Made by a program: the position numbers and the translations under genes. 64,000 nt of DNA from Azolla caroliniana. Lineage: Eukaryota; Polypodiophyta. The notes beneath the pieces are model-generated. The model had not been told where the DNA came from. It did no database searches and saw only the letters and a program-made list of their open reading frames with translations. The stretch lies in assembly GCA_043228905.1 (NCBI GenBank), contig JBHGNT010000013.1, forward strand, positions 12,090,001-12,154,000, in the 5' to 3' direction. Below, piece by piece: positions 10,168 to 24,576 of this stretch. Positions within the stretch are counted from its first letter, which is position 1, and each line of letters opens with the position of its first letter.

Positions 10168-11909
10168 ATTATAAATGGAGACTGATCGTATCATATGACG
10201 GCACTAAATATGCAGGTGTTTTTTCTTTCCTTTATCTTGTCTTAAGATTGGAAACCCGTAAAGGATTGTATGAATGAGTCCTCTTCACTCATGTCTTGGG
10301 TATACAGTATACATCAGACCAAGGTCTTGGTATCTCTACTGAGTGGATAGGATGTTTTAAGGATAGGGGTCTTTTGCACGCAAATGACAACCACATCTGC
10401 AAAACAATGTTAATTGTGCATGAGTAAAATACTATTGCTCTAATTTCCGATATTTGAGCTGTGCTTAAGTTTCACATGTTCTCGAATCCATGGTAGTGGG
10501 CTGTGCTGGACTCCTGTCCATAGTTAGCTACGTTTTATGAGTATGATCACTACACGTGTAAACTACGAGGTGTTTGAAATTGTGAACTACATCAATTCAC
10601 TATTGGCTGCTAAATTTCAGATTTGAGCATGCTTATCACCATGACTTTGGTCTTACCCACATAGACTGCTAGGTCGCAATGCTCAAAAAAAGTGTGCATT
10701 GCATCTAAAAGCTTTTATAATCTCAGTGGAGAATATACCAGAAGTACAGAATCATCAGTATAAATCAGAAGTAATGCTATGAAACGTCCAATAGCTCGTT
10801 TCTCCGCAAGTTCTCCTAATGTTTATTGGCATCCTTGTTTCACTCCCATGGTACTCATGAATTCTCTAGAAAATTCTTTTTTTGTCTTCAAATTACAACT
10901 TACTTAACTGGTATAATGAACCACCCATTGCTTTCATGCATGTTTGTACTCCAATTTTTTGCATTCTATTCCATAGCTTTGCCCTTGGGATTATGTCAAA
11001 GGCGTTCATGAAACCTATAAAGAGACAATACAGTGTTTGTCGTTCAAGGTGACTGCCCTCCATTATGACCCACAGACAAACAAGATAATCAATGGTATTT
11101 TGTTTGGGCTGGAAACCTGTTTTCTTGCTTTTGTTGTTCAGCCCATTCTTTGAGTTAACATTCAGCACTGTTTCCTATAGGTTTATCTTTCTTGATTTTG
11201 TTGTTCAGCCCATTCTTTGAGTTGACGTTCAGCACTGTTTCCTATAGGTTTATCTATACAAGCTCCCACTGTAATCATGCAATAAATTATGAGCTGATTT
11301 TTATCAGCTGTTTTTTATAATGTTTTAATCCAGTTATGTCAAAGTTTTCCTTGAAATCTATTAAGTGACAATACAATGTTTGTCATTTAAGCTGATTATC
11401 CTCCATTATGACCTGTAGAGAAACAAGGCAATCAACAATATTTTGTTTGGGCTGGAAGCCTGCACCCTTGTTTGTGTTTTCAGCCCAATTCTTCGAGTTG
11501 ATGTTCAGAAGTTCTTCCTAGAAGTTTACCTAATCATGTGATAATTGGTGAGGTGATTGTTTATTAACTCTTTTTTATAGTGTTTTGATTCAGTTATTTC
11601 AAAGTTCTTTACCTATGTTTAGTTATATTTTTTTGGGTTTGTTGTTCTCAATGCCATGAAAACATTGTACGAGGAAATTTTGTGTTTGGTCTTATAGTCC
11701 ATTTTGGCCTCTTAAAAGAACTTAATGTAGCTGTCTTTCTTTTTGGGTTTTGGTGTGTCTCTATAATGAGAAGCATGTCTCTTCCCTCTTTAACCTCTTC
11801 CATTCTTGCCAATTGTGTCTAAAGTGCCTCATTACAGTTCCAAACAGCCTTCTTGCATGCTTGTATGATCAAGAAAAAGAAAGAAACCTTAAAAACACAA
11901 CAAAAGGAC

Positions 11910-11942
<33 letters not shown>

Positions 11943-14900
11943 AATCTTGCGGGATAAATATTATCCTCAAGTGGTGCATAATGATCCTTATGGTCGGTTT
12001 TTGGTTCTAGAAATCATGTTTTTTGGCGAGGTTGTGTGGGTGGTTGGGATTTATGCCCCTAACGAAGCCACTTAACGTATTGCATTATGGGGCTCACTCC
12101 TTCAAACCCTATGTGTGGGCTGTCCAGGATTACTTATGGGTGATTTTAACATGTGTGTTGATGTATCTCAATCTACTTCTGAACATTCAATCATGGATGA
12201 TCCTGAGCAACTTGTTTGGGATTCATTGGCTATGGAGGTTTTGAAGTTGGATGTTTGGACATGGTTGCATGGGAATGATCCAGGTTTTACTTTCCAATCT
12301 GCTTAACATAGACAAACATGGAGTCGGTTAGATAGAATGTATGTGATGCACGGTGATTCTTTTTTACCGACATCACTTCGTATGACAGTTCTACAAGATG
12401 TAGGAACTTCAGATCACTTTCCTATTTGTTTGGAGGTTTGTAGTCATGCATTTGACATGTAATCCTTACTTGGAAAGCCTCCATTACGCTTTAACTCTTC
12501 TCTTTTGCTTCAACCTCATTTTGATTCTCTCATGGAACAAATTTTGGTAAATTTTTCACAAGAAGTGAATATTAAAGGAGTTCAGCATGGGATATCACGT
12601 TACGAAACATTAAAATCATTCATCGTATGTATGGAGTAACTAATGCTCAACGAAGAAGAGGTCTTCTTCGACAATTCTTACAAGTTCTCTCCAGGTGTAA
12701 TGCATTATTGATACATGCACCATTAGATGAGGAGCTTTTGGATATCCAAAGTTAATTGCAGGTTATTATTTCTCAGTTGCAATGCCAAAGTTATAGTTAT
12801 GCGAAGATGCGTCAACTGAGGGATGAGCTCATAGATAATCAATGTCAATCTCATTTGTTTTTTCAAGCGTTACATCCTACCTATGCTCGATCTAATGTGG
12901 TACATGTGAAGCAAGGGGATGAATTGATAGTGGATTCTACTACAATAATTGACATATGTGTTCATTACTTTAAGGGGTTGATTGGCCGACAATTGTTAAT
13001 GACAAATGAAGTGAGTAGAGCACGTAATGAGTTTTATGATGTGGTTGGATGTATTGTGCATGACCTCATTAGTCAAGAATTGGATGCGGATTTCACTGAG
13101 GATGAGGTGGACACGGTTTTAAGGCATCTTCTTAGTGGTAAGAGCGTTGGTTCGGATGGCTTGACAAACGAAGTTTTTAAGCGATATTTGAACGTTTTAA
13201 AGGGGCCCGTAACTTTGATGTTTCAACATTCTTGGGATTCTGGTTGTATGCCTCAAGGTTGGAAGGTTGGTCTAATTAAATTAGTTCCAAAGGTGGCATC
13301 TCTCGAGTCATTTCATCAATGGAGACCTATTTCTTTGATGGGGGGGTTCTACAAGATATTTACAAAGGTCTTAGCAAATAGATTACAAAAGTATTTACCA
13401 AAGTTGATACATCCTGCCCAATATGGTTTTATTGCAGGTAGGAATATATTGCATAATGTGTTGAATGTTCAAATGGCCATGGATTATGATCGAAACACTC
13501 ATCAAGAATTGATTATGGTGCAATTAGATTTGGAAAAAGCTTATGATCATGTTAATTGGTCCTTTGTTTTTGGGTTAATGCATACAATGGGCTTTGGACC
13601 TCATATGTCTCGCCTCATATTTTTATAAGGACAAGATGCGGTATCTCAAGTAATGCTTAATGGGGGAGTTACATCAGATATTTCTCTCACAAGATTCGTT
13701 CGTCAAGGATGCACTCTTAGCCCATTGTTGTTTGTTATTGTTGATCATCCCTTGTTAGTGATGCTATCAAGGCTTGCAACAAATCGTGACATTGTGGGTC
13801 TACACCTTCTGTCTGGAGGGCAACTAGTAGCATAAGCTTTGGCTGATGATTCTTTCATGTTTCTACAAGCCTCATGAAAGAACTTGAGAAGGGGATGCTT
13901 TTATGGAACCAATTTGCATTGGCTTTCGGATTACATATTAATTGGAGGAAGTCTAGTCTTATATCATGTACTGAAAGGGATTTGGAATGTTTAGGATGAC
14001 ACTTGGGCTCTAGTTTTTGGCACTTGGGCTATCCATTAGGAATGAATGTTACAAATAGTCAATTGATTGAATGGATGTCTAGTAAGTTGAGGGATAAGTT
14101 CATGTATTGGAAGTCACAATCTTGGTCATTTCATGTACGCTTGAAGGTTGTACAATGTATTATGGAACCCATGATATTATATTACTTGCCATTGTTCCCA
14201 TGGACAAAGAAGGCTTTACATTATGTTTTGCAACCTCTTCAATATTTGTTGTGGAAAAAAAGGGATAAGATGGGAATCACTTGGGTTACGTGGAATCATC
14301 TAGCAACCCCTAAGCGCTTGGGGGGAGCTGGAATATTGAATTTATCTATGCATATGATGGCTCATAGATTTTTATTATTACAAGTCATGTGTTCAAACTC
14401 ACAACCATGGATATCTATTGTTTAATATTTCATTGAGAACAAGGGTTTAACACATGGGAGGACACCGATTAAGGCTTCGTGGTGGCAATTACTGAATGGA
14501 TGTATTTCACTTAGGATTCTAGGCTCTTCATGTGTTCAACACTTGGTTACTTCATGGAAAGAAGCACTCTTGTTATGTGTGTGAGAAAAGTTGTTAATAG
14601 CAATAGCGGAACAGTTGTTAGAACAAAATAGACATAGCCAAGCTATGAGAAGGCTGTTAGACAACAGTAAAAAAAAAAGGTTGCAAAGAGTAGAAACACA
14701 ACCAAAGAGTAGAGCTTGTTATTAGGTAGCAGCAAAAGTAAAAGTCTTTACAAAAGAGGCTGTTATAAAATTGGGAAAAGTGAGTGAAATGGTTGTTTAG
14801 TAGTTAAATGACTCTTGTACTACCAAACAGGTACAATAAACTTGGAATAAGAGTGAATATCTTGGAAAAAGTGGAAGAGAGAAGGCATTTAAAGCGGTGC

Positions 14901-17900
14901 AGATTCTAGAGAGAAAAGGATTTAAAGAGTTGCAGATTCTAGAGAGAGAAGAATCTAGGAAGAGAGAGAATGTACAATAGAGATAATAACGATGAAAGAG
15001 AGTGCAAGTCTAGAGCTGCCACCCTCCAACACCTCCTCTCAGCTCCAGAACGGCGGTCCAACATTGAGTCGACCAAGGAGCTGATCAATGGCATGCCTTG
15101 GAAGTGGGAAAAAACATAGAGATTGTTGTCAGCATAACAGTTCTGAAACCCAAGAGAGAGAAAGAAGGTGTCAATTTTTTCATGCCAAGCTTTGGGAGCT
15201 TGCTTTAAGCCATACAAGGCTTTGTGTAACCTGTAGACCATGTTTTTCTGCTCTAAAATCTCGAAACCTGGAGGCTGTTCAACATAAACCTCCTCTTTCC
15301 AATCACCATTAAGGAAGGTTGACTTGACATCCATTTGAAAGGTGGGCCATTTGTTGTGAGCAGCAAGTGCAAGCGCACCTGTTGGAGCAAAAGTTTCCTC
15401 GTAATCCACTCCTTCGACTTGTGAGTAGCCTTTTGCAACTAAATATGCCTTGTGCTTATCCGACGTATCATCAGCATGGTACGTGGGCTTGAAAATCCAT
15501 CTCAGTCCAATGACTTGTCGATGTTGAGGCTATGGAACCAGCTCCCATGTATGATTCCGCTCAATGGAATCAAGTTCAACTTCCATTGCTGCTTTCCACT
15601 TTGGAAGATCAAGGGCCTATTTTGCTGTTGTGGGTTCTTGTGATTGCACAATAAGGCAAAGTTGCATGATTGAAGAGGCCGTTGTGACCTACGTATTTTT
15701 TTCATGTTGGTCAGAGAACCGGATGTATACTCATGAAGTTCAGCATCGGAGAGATGAGAATCACGAATGATGCCTTGAAGCCACTTGGGAAGTGGTGGAA
15801 GTTGGTGTGTAGAGGGAGGGGAAACGAGTTGAGTTGACGGAGAGTTTTGAATTGTTGGCGAAGTTAGAGATTGAGTAGGAGGATATGGGGGGCTTGAAGG
15901 TGAGACATCTTCGTCTAAAATAGGAGATTCCGGAGCAACTAGGATTTCAACCGTGAACTCAGGTGAAATCCTAGAGTCATCCGGCTGAGACTCCACAAAA
16001 TGAACATCCCTAGAGATGACTAGGGACTTTGATTCTAAATCCCATAACCTGTAGGCTTTAGATTGTGTGTTGTAACCAAGAAATTTGCATTTCTTGGTTT
16101 TGGACTCAATTTAGTCCTTTTATGATCTGAAGTGTGAACATAAGTTGCAAGCATCACAACCAAAGACTTTAAAATGAGATACTGAGGACTTTACACCTGT
16201 AAATGCTTCTGCAGGGGTCATTGCAACAACTGCTTTTGTTGGGCAGCAGTTGATAATGTAGACTGCTGTGTTGACAGCTTCACCCCAAAACGAGAGAGGA
16301 AGATCAGATTAAGATAGCATTGTACGAGCCATCTCTTGGACTATCTGGTTCTTCCTTTCCACAACTCCATTTTGTTGAGGAGTATTGGGTGTAAAAATTG
16401 GCGAGCGATGCCTCGTTGAGAGCAGAAATGGTGGAATGCTTGGGAGATAAACTCGCCACCATTGTCGGACCTGATCATTTGAACTTTCTTTGAGGTCTCG
16501 TTCTCAACAAGAGCTACCCATTCTTGAAATTTGGTGAAGGGTTGAGATTTCTCTACAAGAAAATAAACTCAAACCTTATGAGAGAAATCATCAATTATAA
16601 GCATGAAGTAGCGTGCACCACCAAGAGTAGTGGTTTTCATGGGACCACAAAGATGCATGTGCACTAACTCCAAGATAGATGTTGCACGGTGAGTGGCTTC
16701 ATGAGGGAAAGGCTCTCGATGTTGCTTGCCATGAAGACAAGCAACACATGGGGTATTGGGAGTTTTGAAAATAGGCAAACCCTCAACTAGATGTGAAGAG
16801 GAGAGCTTTTGTAGAGAATCGTAGTTGAGGTGACCATAGTTGTTAAAAAACGCGTATTCTACGTTTAGAGTACATTTTAGAATATTCTGAAGTATTCTAC
16901 GTTTAGAGTACATTTTAGAATACTTTGAAGTATTCTACACGTATTTTACGTTTTAGAACTGCCGTTTTTAAAATTTTGACGTATTCTATGTATTCAACGT
17001 ATTTAACAAGTATTTATCATTTCAAAAAATATTTTCTTTTTTTTGAAAAAAAAAAACTTTAAATTTTAAAAAGTATTTAACGTATTTTACAAGTATTCTA
17101 CACGTATTCTAAGTATTCTAAACGTATTCTAAGTATTTAATGTATTTAACGTACTTTATCTATAAAATACGTATTCTAAGTATTTAAAAAAATAAAGTTA
17201 GAATACTTGTAGAATAAATAGAATACGTATTGTACGCGTATTTTATGCTACATATTTTACAACAACGGAGGTGACCGAACCTAGCATGCCACAATGTGGG
17301 ATCTTCTTGTGCCGCCACCAAGGCATGAGAACCTTGAAGAAGATGAGATTTGGATTTTTCCAAGGGGCTGTGGGAACTTTTCAGGCTGTATAAGCCCCCT
17401 TCTTGTGTGCCTCTAGCTACAATTTGTAGGCTGTTGGTGTCAATGACTTCCAAAACTGAGTTATCAAAGTAGACACCATAACCTTGCTTAGTGATTTGGT
17501 AGACCGAGAGTAGGTTGGCAAAGATTCGAGAGGCACGTGTAGCACATCTTGAAGAACGGCAGGTTCGTCATTTGAAGAAGCGTTAAGAAACACATTACCC
17601 ACACACAAAGCCTCAATGCTTCAGGCATCTCCTATGGAGATTTGGGAGGAGCTAGGCTTCAAAATCATGCAAAATGGATTTGTCATAAGTCATGTGTGCA
17701 GTGGCACCACTGTCTATCAACCACTCATCAATGGTTGAGGTAGTTGTTCCAGCCAAATAAGATGAATGTTCCACAATGCCAAGGAAAACTGTTTCTTTGG
17801 CTGAGTGGACCGAATTTGATTTTGGTGTAGGTTGACTTTCGGTAGAAGAAGATTTCTTGGCATTGTCCCTTTTCTTTTTTCGACAATTGGGCTGAACCTT

Positions 17901-20900
17901 TGTAGCCACAATAATTACATGTGAGCTCCTTGTAGGCTGGGTTGTTTGGTGGTCTTGGATTGGGTTTGTTGTAGGAGTTGCCATTTTGCTTCCACTTGCC
18001 TTTACTCTTCGCATGTAGAAGCATCTCATTGGAAGTTTGAGCACTTTTCTTCCTTTTTGCCCTGTCTTGTAGCATGCCAAGAAATGTATTAATATCAGGT
18101 GTGTTGGGAAGAAGAGAAATTGTGTCACAACAAGCTGAGAATGACTTGGGCAACTTTATCATTAGACGATGCACAAACTCAACTTCAGTTGACTTACTTC
18201 CCAAAGAAACTAGTTCCTTTTGGAGAGTAACAAATTGCGTTATTTGATCCATGATGTTGGGAGTGTCATGAATCTTGACATTTGCTAGTTGGCTCTCAAT
18301 AGCTATCATTTGAGCAGGATTAGCTCGATGATACCTCTTTTTTATGGCTGCCCATAGTTCATTGGCTGTCTCTTCATTTGTATCTTGAAATTGATGAGCG
18401 ATGCTTGGTTTAATATTAAACATGAGGAAAGCATGAGCACGCGAATCCTTATCTAGCCAAGGTTCAATCTCAGCGTTAGATGAGCCAGCAACTGATTTGG
18501 TTGAAAAGGATGAAGTTACCGGTGGTTTCTTGTCACTACCATTGACTATATTCCATAGACGATGGTATTGTAGCAAGGTCTTTATTTGCCGCTCCCAATC
18601 CAAGTAATTGTTCCCATCCAAGATGGACTCTTTGGGGGGTTGGGGAATGGTTGATGAAACAATGGTGGCATGTGAGGCCATGGATATCCTCTTGAGCTAC
18701 AATTGGACAATTTACAGCAGTTGTAAGTAGATGCTTAGGGTCGTTCTACTTCTCCCTAGATGCTAGGTGAGGCTCAAGTGAGGGGAAAAGAAAAAAGAAG
18801 AACCTCCTCTATAGGTTGGGAGGGTGGCTGCTAAGAGAACCTCCTCTATAGGGTTGGGAGGGAGGGATAAAAGAAGATAGGTCTGTGTGCTCTTTGGCAA
18901 AAAAATCAGGCTGAGGATATGGAGACCTCACTGCTCTAATACCATGTCAGAAAAGCTGTTAATAGCAGCAGCGGAACAGTTGTTAGAACAAAATAGACAC
19001 AGCCAAGCTATGAGAAGGCTGTTAGACAGCAGTAGAAAAAAATGGTTGCAAAGAGTAGAGACACAGCCAAAGAGTAGAGACACAACCAAAGAGTAGAGCT
19101 TGTTATTAAGTAGCAGCAAAAGTAAAAGTCTTTAAAAAAGAGGTTGGTATAGCCTATTTATATCAAATTGGGAAAAGTGTGTGAAATGGTTGTTTGGTAG
19201 TTAAATGACTCTTGTACTACCAAACAGGTACAATAAACTAGGAATAAGAGGGAATATCTTGGAAAAGGTGGAAGAGAGAAAAGGCATTTAAAGCAGCGTA
19301 GATTCTAGCGAGAGAAGGCATTTAAAGAGTTGTAGATTCTAGAGAGATAAGAATCTAGGAAGAGAGAATGTACAATAGAGATAATAAAGATGAAAGAGAG
19401 TGCAGGTCTGGAGCTGCAACCCTCTAACAATGTGTTTGGAAACCGTCATCTAGTAGAGAGCATTGTAATTCTTTGCAAAAAGAGTTACTTGTGTCTTCTC
19501 AGTTATTATGTTGGCCAGGAAAGGAGAGATTGCGCTCTCAATTTAATCATTTGTTTCGTTTGGGGGTCAAAGAGGTGGGAGATATAGTTGCGGTTCCATC
19601 TCAAAGAATTTTGGAGTTTGTTGAAGCACGACAATTATTACGCATCCCGCCTAATTATGGGTTTATTTGGCAACAACTACAAAATATTGCATTGATGCAA
19701 GGTTCCTTACCTCTACAAACAGGAGAACAAGCGTGGATTGATTGGTGTTTACAAGGTCAAACGTTGTTGTTACAAGTGACTACTAATCTTTTGTATCATT
19801 GCTCTGTTGAGTCCCTTGGATGGCTATCATCTAAGGCTGAAGAAAAATGAAAAATACATAAATCTGATCATGGGTGGTGGCAGATGTTACAACGTAGTTG
19901 GCATTCTAAATTGCGACTTGTAGCAAAGGTCTTCATTTGGAGAGTTTTAATTGGAGGATTGCCTTTGGGATTAGCTCTAAAGCGTCATGGACTAGCAACG
20001 GGTAATTGCTTTTTTGGCACTGTTCAAATGGAATATAGTACTCATCGATTTATACAATGTCCGATTGCTTGTCAGATTTGGAGTTACATTGCTCAAATTT
20101 GGCAAGTTTTATCACGGTGTTATTTGACACCTAGACAGTGGGTGTTTGCACAATTTACACAGGTTGACCCAAAATCAGAGATGGAGATCGTTTTTCTATT
20201 TCTGAGATATTGGGGATTGCGTTATAATTGGAACATGCGCAACGCTTTTGTATTCGCCGGTGTAGACATGGAGTGAAAGCATATCTACGAAAGTTGAAGG
20301 GAGTACTAATGTGGCAATTTCTTTATTGGAGTAAGTGGAAATTCTTTCCTCAGTGGAGTGTTCGTTTTGCCTATTGGCAATTCAACATGTTCCACTACCC
20401 ATGTAGTGTAGTTAGTGGGTGACCATACTTCATTGTCACCCATTGTAAGTAGTGTTTTTTACACACATTTATTAGTATAATTGTGTGTTTTCACCAAAAG
20501 AGAGAGAGAGAGAGAGAGAAAGAAAGAAAGATATATTAACGTCTTTTAAGAGGCCAAAATGGCCTATAAGACCGAATAAGAGATTACATCTTAAATGTTT
20601 TCTCGTCTTTGAGAACAAATCAAAATAAAGTAAATATTACACAGTAAATATAAAAGTAAATAAGATGAAAAGAAAAGAGACGAGAGAATCTGGTTTTTGG
20701 CACATGCGAGATTCTCAAGTTAGGTATATTGTAGCTTTTGTCTCTGAAAGATCTCTATCATAGGTCGATCCAGAATGGAAATGTCTCCGAAGCGAGGGAA
20801 GCACCTACGATGGCGGGAGATAATGGCTTTTATTTGTCGATGACAAGGGTGTCGAGGTCGTGGTCCATGGGGCCGGGGCCTATGTGCACGGCAAATTGCT

Positions 20901-23900
20901 ATTGCCCGATCAATCGTAACCCCTTTGTTATATCCTGGTCTGGATCCCATTTCTGTATCCTGGGGTTGACTTCTAGCATTAGGAGTGATCGAGCTAAAGA
21001 AAGTTGTGATTGTTCTTTGTGGATGAGCTTGTGTGGCTGTATTCTTCAACAACTTTTCCCGATGTCTCTTGAGCTCGAGCAAGAAAAGTCCTAGGCATCT
21101 TTGGTCCTCATATTCCATTACCTTGCGTAGTGGGCCAAAGCCTTGTTTAAAGCGGCAATGGTATCTCCCTCTAATTTCATAAAAGACACTACAATGACAA
21201 ACATAGTGTTCTTCAGATTCCACTCCTTGATGACACAATTGGCAAATTCTCTCTTCTAGAGGTAGTCGTGTATATCTGCCCACCTCAATCTGTAGCTGAT
21301 GTGGTGAGGTTCGCAGCTGCCCTATCACATTACGCAGCGCATAGGATAGATGTATGTCCATATAAGGTGGCCTTATGACAAATCCATCCTCCGATGTATG
21401 TAAGAAGTATGTCTTATAGTGGGCCATCTTTGTACCAAGTGGTATTTTGGGGCTGATCCATATTATCTTGTTTTCTAAGTTAATAATATCAGTTCGGATC
21501 ACTCTATTCTTTTCCACTTTGGTCATATTGAGATGGGGACAGTCCAAGCTATATTGGAACGGGGGTAGTGCATTTATACTCATGCCATGTGACTCGAACC
21601 ATTGCTGCATTTCAGCATACCAACAATGAGTGTCTCCATTTTCAGCCAGTTGTCTTGATGACATAAGTTCCAACCTTGGGTACCTTCGTTTAGGGAGCTC
21701 CCAAAGACGTTGGATAAATGTCACTGATCGGAACAATGCCTCGGTTATTATAGGTGCTGCTCCCATCTCTGCCCGGATTATATCGTGGGGCACCGATGCT
21801 TTGCTCCTTATCATGCGAGCAATCATTGACACTAAAAGTCTCTCTAAATCTTTCCAATGATTTGCCTTGTTAAGACTCGGTCCCCATGTCTCTACTCCAT
21901 AGAGAAGAGTTGGTGTGACAAGTGTATCAAATAACCATAGCTTAGTCCGTGGCTCTTGGAACTGCAAATGTGCACATTGTCTTTCGAGAGCACCAAGGGC
22001 TGCATATCCACGAGAAAGTTGGGCACAAGCGGCCTCCTGTAAGGAGAACCTAGGTCCTGTAAATGTTACTCCTAGGTATGTGTAGGAGCGTGTGTATTCC
22101 ACCTTTTCCTCTCCCAAGAAGAATTCTGGTTCTGATCTTGTTACCCATGCTTGGGTGGTGTTAAACACCATCACTTTAGTTTTATTCATGTTGATTGACA
22201 AACCTTTGTCCGTACAAAATAGCTTTAAGGCATTTAGATGTCTTTGTAGTCCCTCCGGAGAGTCAGAAATCAGCACAATATCATCAGCATATAGTAATAT
22301 CTGTATAGCTATACTTGCTAGGTGTGCTAGAGAGAGAGAGAGAGAGAGATTAACTTCTTTTAAAGGCCAAACAAGAGACTACATCTTAACTGTTGTCTCA
22401 TCTTTGAGAACAACAAATCAACATAAAATAAATATTACTAAGTAAATATAAAGATAAATAAGATAAAAAGAGACTAAAGAATCTGGTTTTCAGCACATGC
22501 GAGATTCTCAAGTTAAATATATTATAACTTTTGTCTTCAAAAGATCTCTAGCATAGGTCAATCGAGAATGGAGAGGCCTCTGAAGCAAGGGAAGCACCTG
22601 TGATGGCGGGAGATAAAGGGTGTTGAGGTCATGATCCATGGGGCCGGGGCCTATGTGCACAACAAATTGCTATTGCCCGATCTATTGTCACCCCTTGGTT
22701 TGGAGCCCATTTGTGTATTCCTTGATTGACTTGTAGCATTAGTAGGAGTGATGGGGCTAATGAAAGTTGTGATTGTTCTTTGTGGATGAGCTTGTGTGGC
22801 TGTACTATTGTTCTTCAACAACTTTTCCCAATGTCGCTTGAGTTCTAGCAAGAAAAGTCCTAACGCCGTTGGTCCTCATATTCCATTACCTTGCATAGTG
22901 GGCAATGTTATCTCCTTATTTCATAAAACACACTACAGTGACAAACATAGTGTTCTTCGGCTTCCACTCCTTGATGACACAATTGGATATTTGTATTTGT
23001 GTATATCTGCTTACCTAAATCTCTAACTGATGTGATGAAGTTCCTAACTGCTCTATCACACCACACAACGCATAGGATAGATACATCTCCATATAAGGTG
23101 GTCTGATGATGAATCCATCCTCCGATATGTGTAAAAATAGACATGTAGTGGGCCATCTTTGTACCAAGTGATATTTTGGGGCTGATCCATGTTATGTTGT
23201 TTTCCATGTTAATAATATCAGTGCGGATCACTCTATTCTTTTTCACTTTGGTCATGTGTAGATGGGGACGGTCCAAGCTTATTGGAACGGGGGCAGTGCA
23301 TTTATGCTTATGCCATGTGACTTGAACCATCGCTGTATTTCAGTATACCAACAACGAATGTCTCCATTTTCAGCCAGTTATCTTGATGACATAAGTGCCA
23401 ACCTTGGGTACCTTTGTTTAGGGAGCTCCCAAAGACATTGGATACAAGTCTCTGATAGGAACAATGCCTTGGTGATATAGGGGCTTCTCCGATGTCTGCC
23501 AGGATTATATCATGGGGCACCGATGCTTTACTCCTTATCACGCGTGCAATCATTGACACTAAAAGTCTTTGTAAATCTTTCCAATGATTTGTCTTATTAA
23601 GACGGGGTCGCCACGTTTCTACTCCAGTTGGTGTGACAAGTGTATCAAATAGCCACAGCTTAGTTCGTGGCTTTTGGAACTGCAAATGTGCACCAAGGGC
23701 TTCATATCCACGAGAAAGTTGGGCACAAGCAGCCTCCTGTAAGGAGAACCTAGACCTTGTAAATGTTACTCTCAGGTATGTGTAGGAGCGTATATACCAC
23801 CTTTTCATCTCCCAAGAAGAATTCTGGTTCTGATCCATGTTTGAATGGTGTTAAGCACCATCACTTTAGTTTCATCCATGTTTATCGACAAACCTTTGTC

Positions 23901-24527
23901 AATACAAAATAGTTTTTAAGGCATTTAGATGTCTTTGTAGTCCCTCTAGAGAGTCACAAATCAGCACAATATCATCAGCATATAATAATATTTGTATAGC
24001 TATACTTGCTAAACATGCTTCTGAACCCCCGAATCTCTCTATATAATGTGATACCTCATCTATATAGAAACAGAAGAGAGTGGGGATAGTGGGCATCCTT
24101 GCTTCACTCTGATTGTGCAAGCCACCGCCGCTGACAAACCTTTGAAAAACTGCACTTTTCCTGACACAGATTCATAGAGTGCATAGATTACCCATTGCAT
24201 ATCTGTAGAAACACCACGGGCTTCTAGCCGCTGCATAAGCTGAGCACGTGGAATAGTGTCAAATGCTTTGTGGAAATCCACAAGGCAGCAATAAATCCTC
24301 TTATTATGGATCCCTTCTTTTGATTCGTATCCACATGTAACGTGCATCTATGTCCTTATGCACAACATGCACTCTATCATGGAGCTCCTTTTGGTATAAC
24401 ACAGCCACTCCTCCCAAATCTCTAGGGCTTTCCGTTGTCCAAGGTTGGGCATGACATATTGACTCCCATCTATATCCTTGTACACACAGAGAGAATTAGA
24501 ATTAGAATTAGAATTTTTATCGTCCAT

Positions 24528-24576
<49 letters not shown>

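Larger units (their letters stand above)
14580..19429 (-). mobile_element. Ty1/copia retrotransposon, minus strand, internally deleted
   Basis: Both LTRs are present (14580-15031 and 18945-19429), flanked by the 5-bp duplication ATGTG at 14575-14579 and 19430-19434. Next to the 5' LTR (right end) the minus strand reads TGGTATTAGAGC, a variant of the initiator-Met primer-binding site. Gag, protease, integrase and the first part of RT follow on the minus strand. The second half of RT and RNase H are absent, so RT runs almost directly into the 3' LTR. A MITE (16836-17267) splits the integrase region. It interrupts the L1 element. Confidence 0.9.
11937..20498 (+). mobile_element. Plant L1-type LINE, 5'-truncated and split by a copia element
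   Basis: The order is partial endonuclease (about 11970-12440), reverse transcriptase (12756-14425), an inserted minus-strand copia element (14580-19429, TSD ATGTG), then the C-terminal zinc-binding domain (19435-20425) and a 3' end at 'caccaaaa' (about 20498). L1 reading frames continue across the insertion. GA tracts flank both ends, with A-rich bases beside them, so the target was probably a GA microsatellite. Frameshifts and stops are frequent and the copy is inactive. It lies in sense orientation in intron 1 of the synthase gene. Confidence 0.85.

Noticed and set aside
9896-10168. Minus-strand 90-codon frame starting with poly-aspartate
   Set aside because: It is the reverse of the poly-serine tract in synthase exon 1 and has no independent support.
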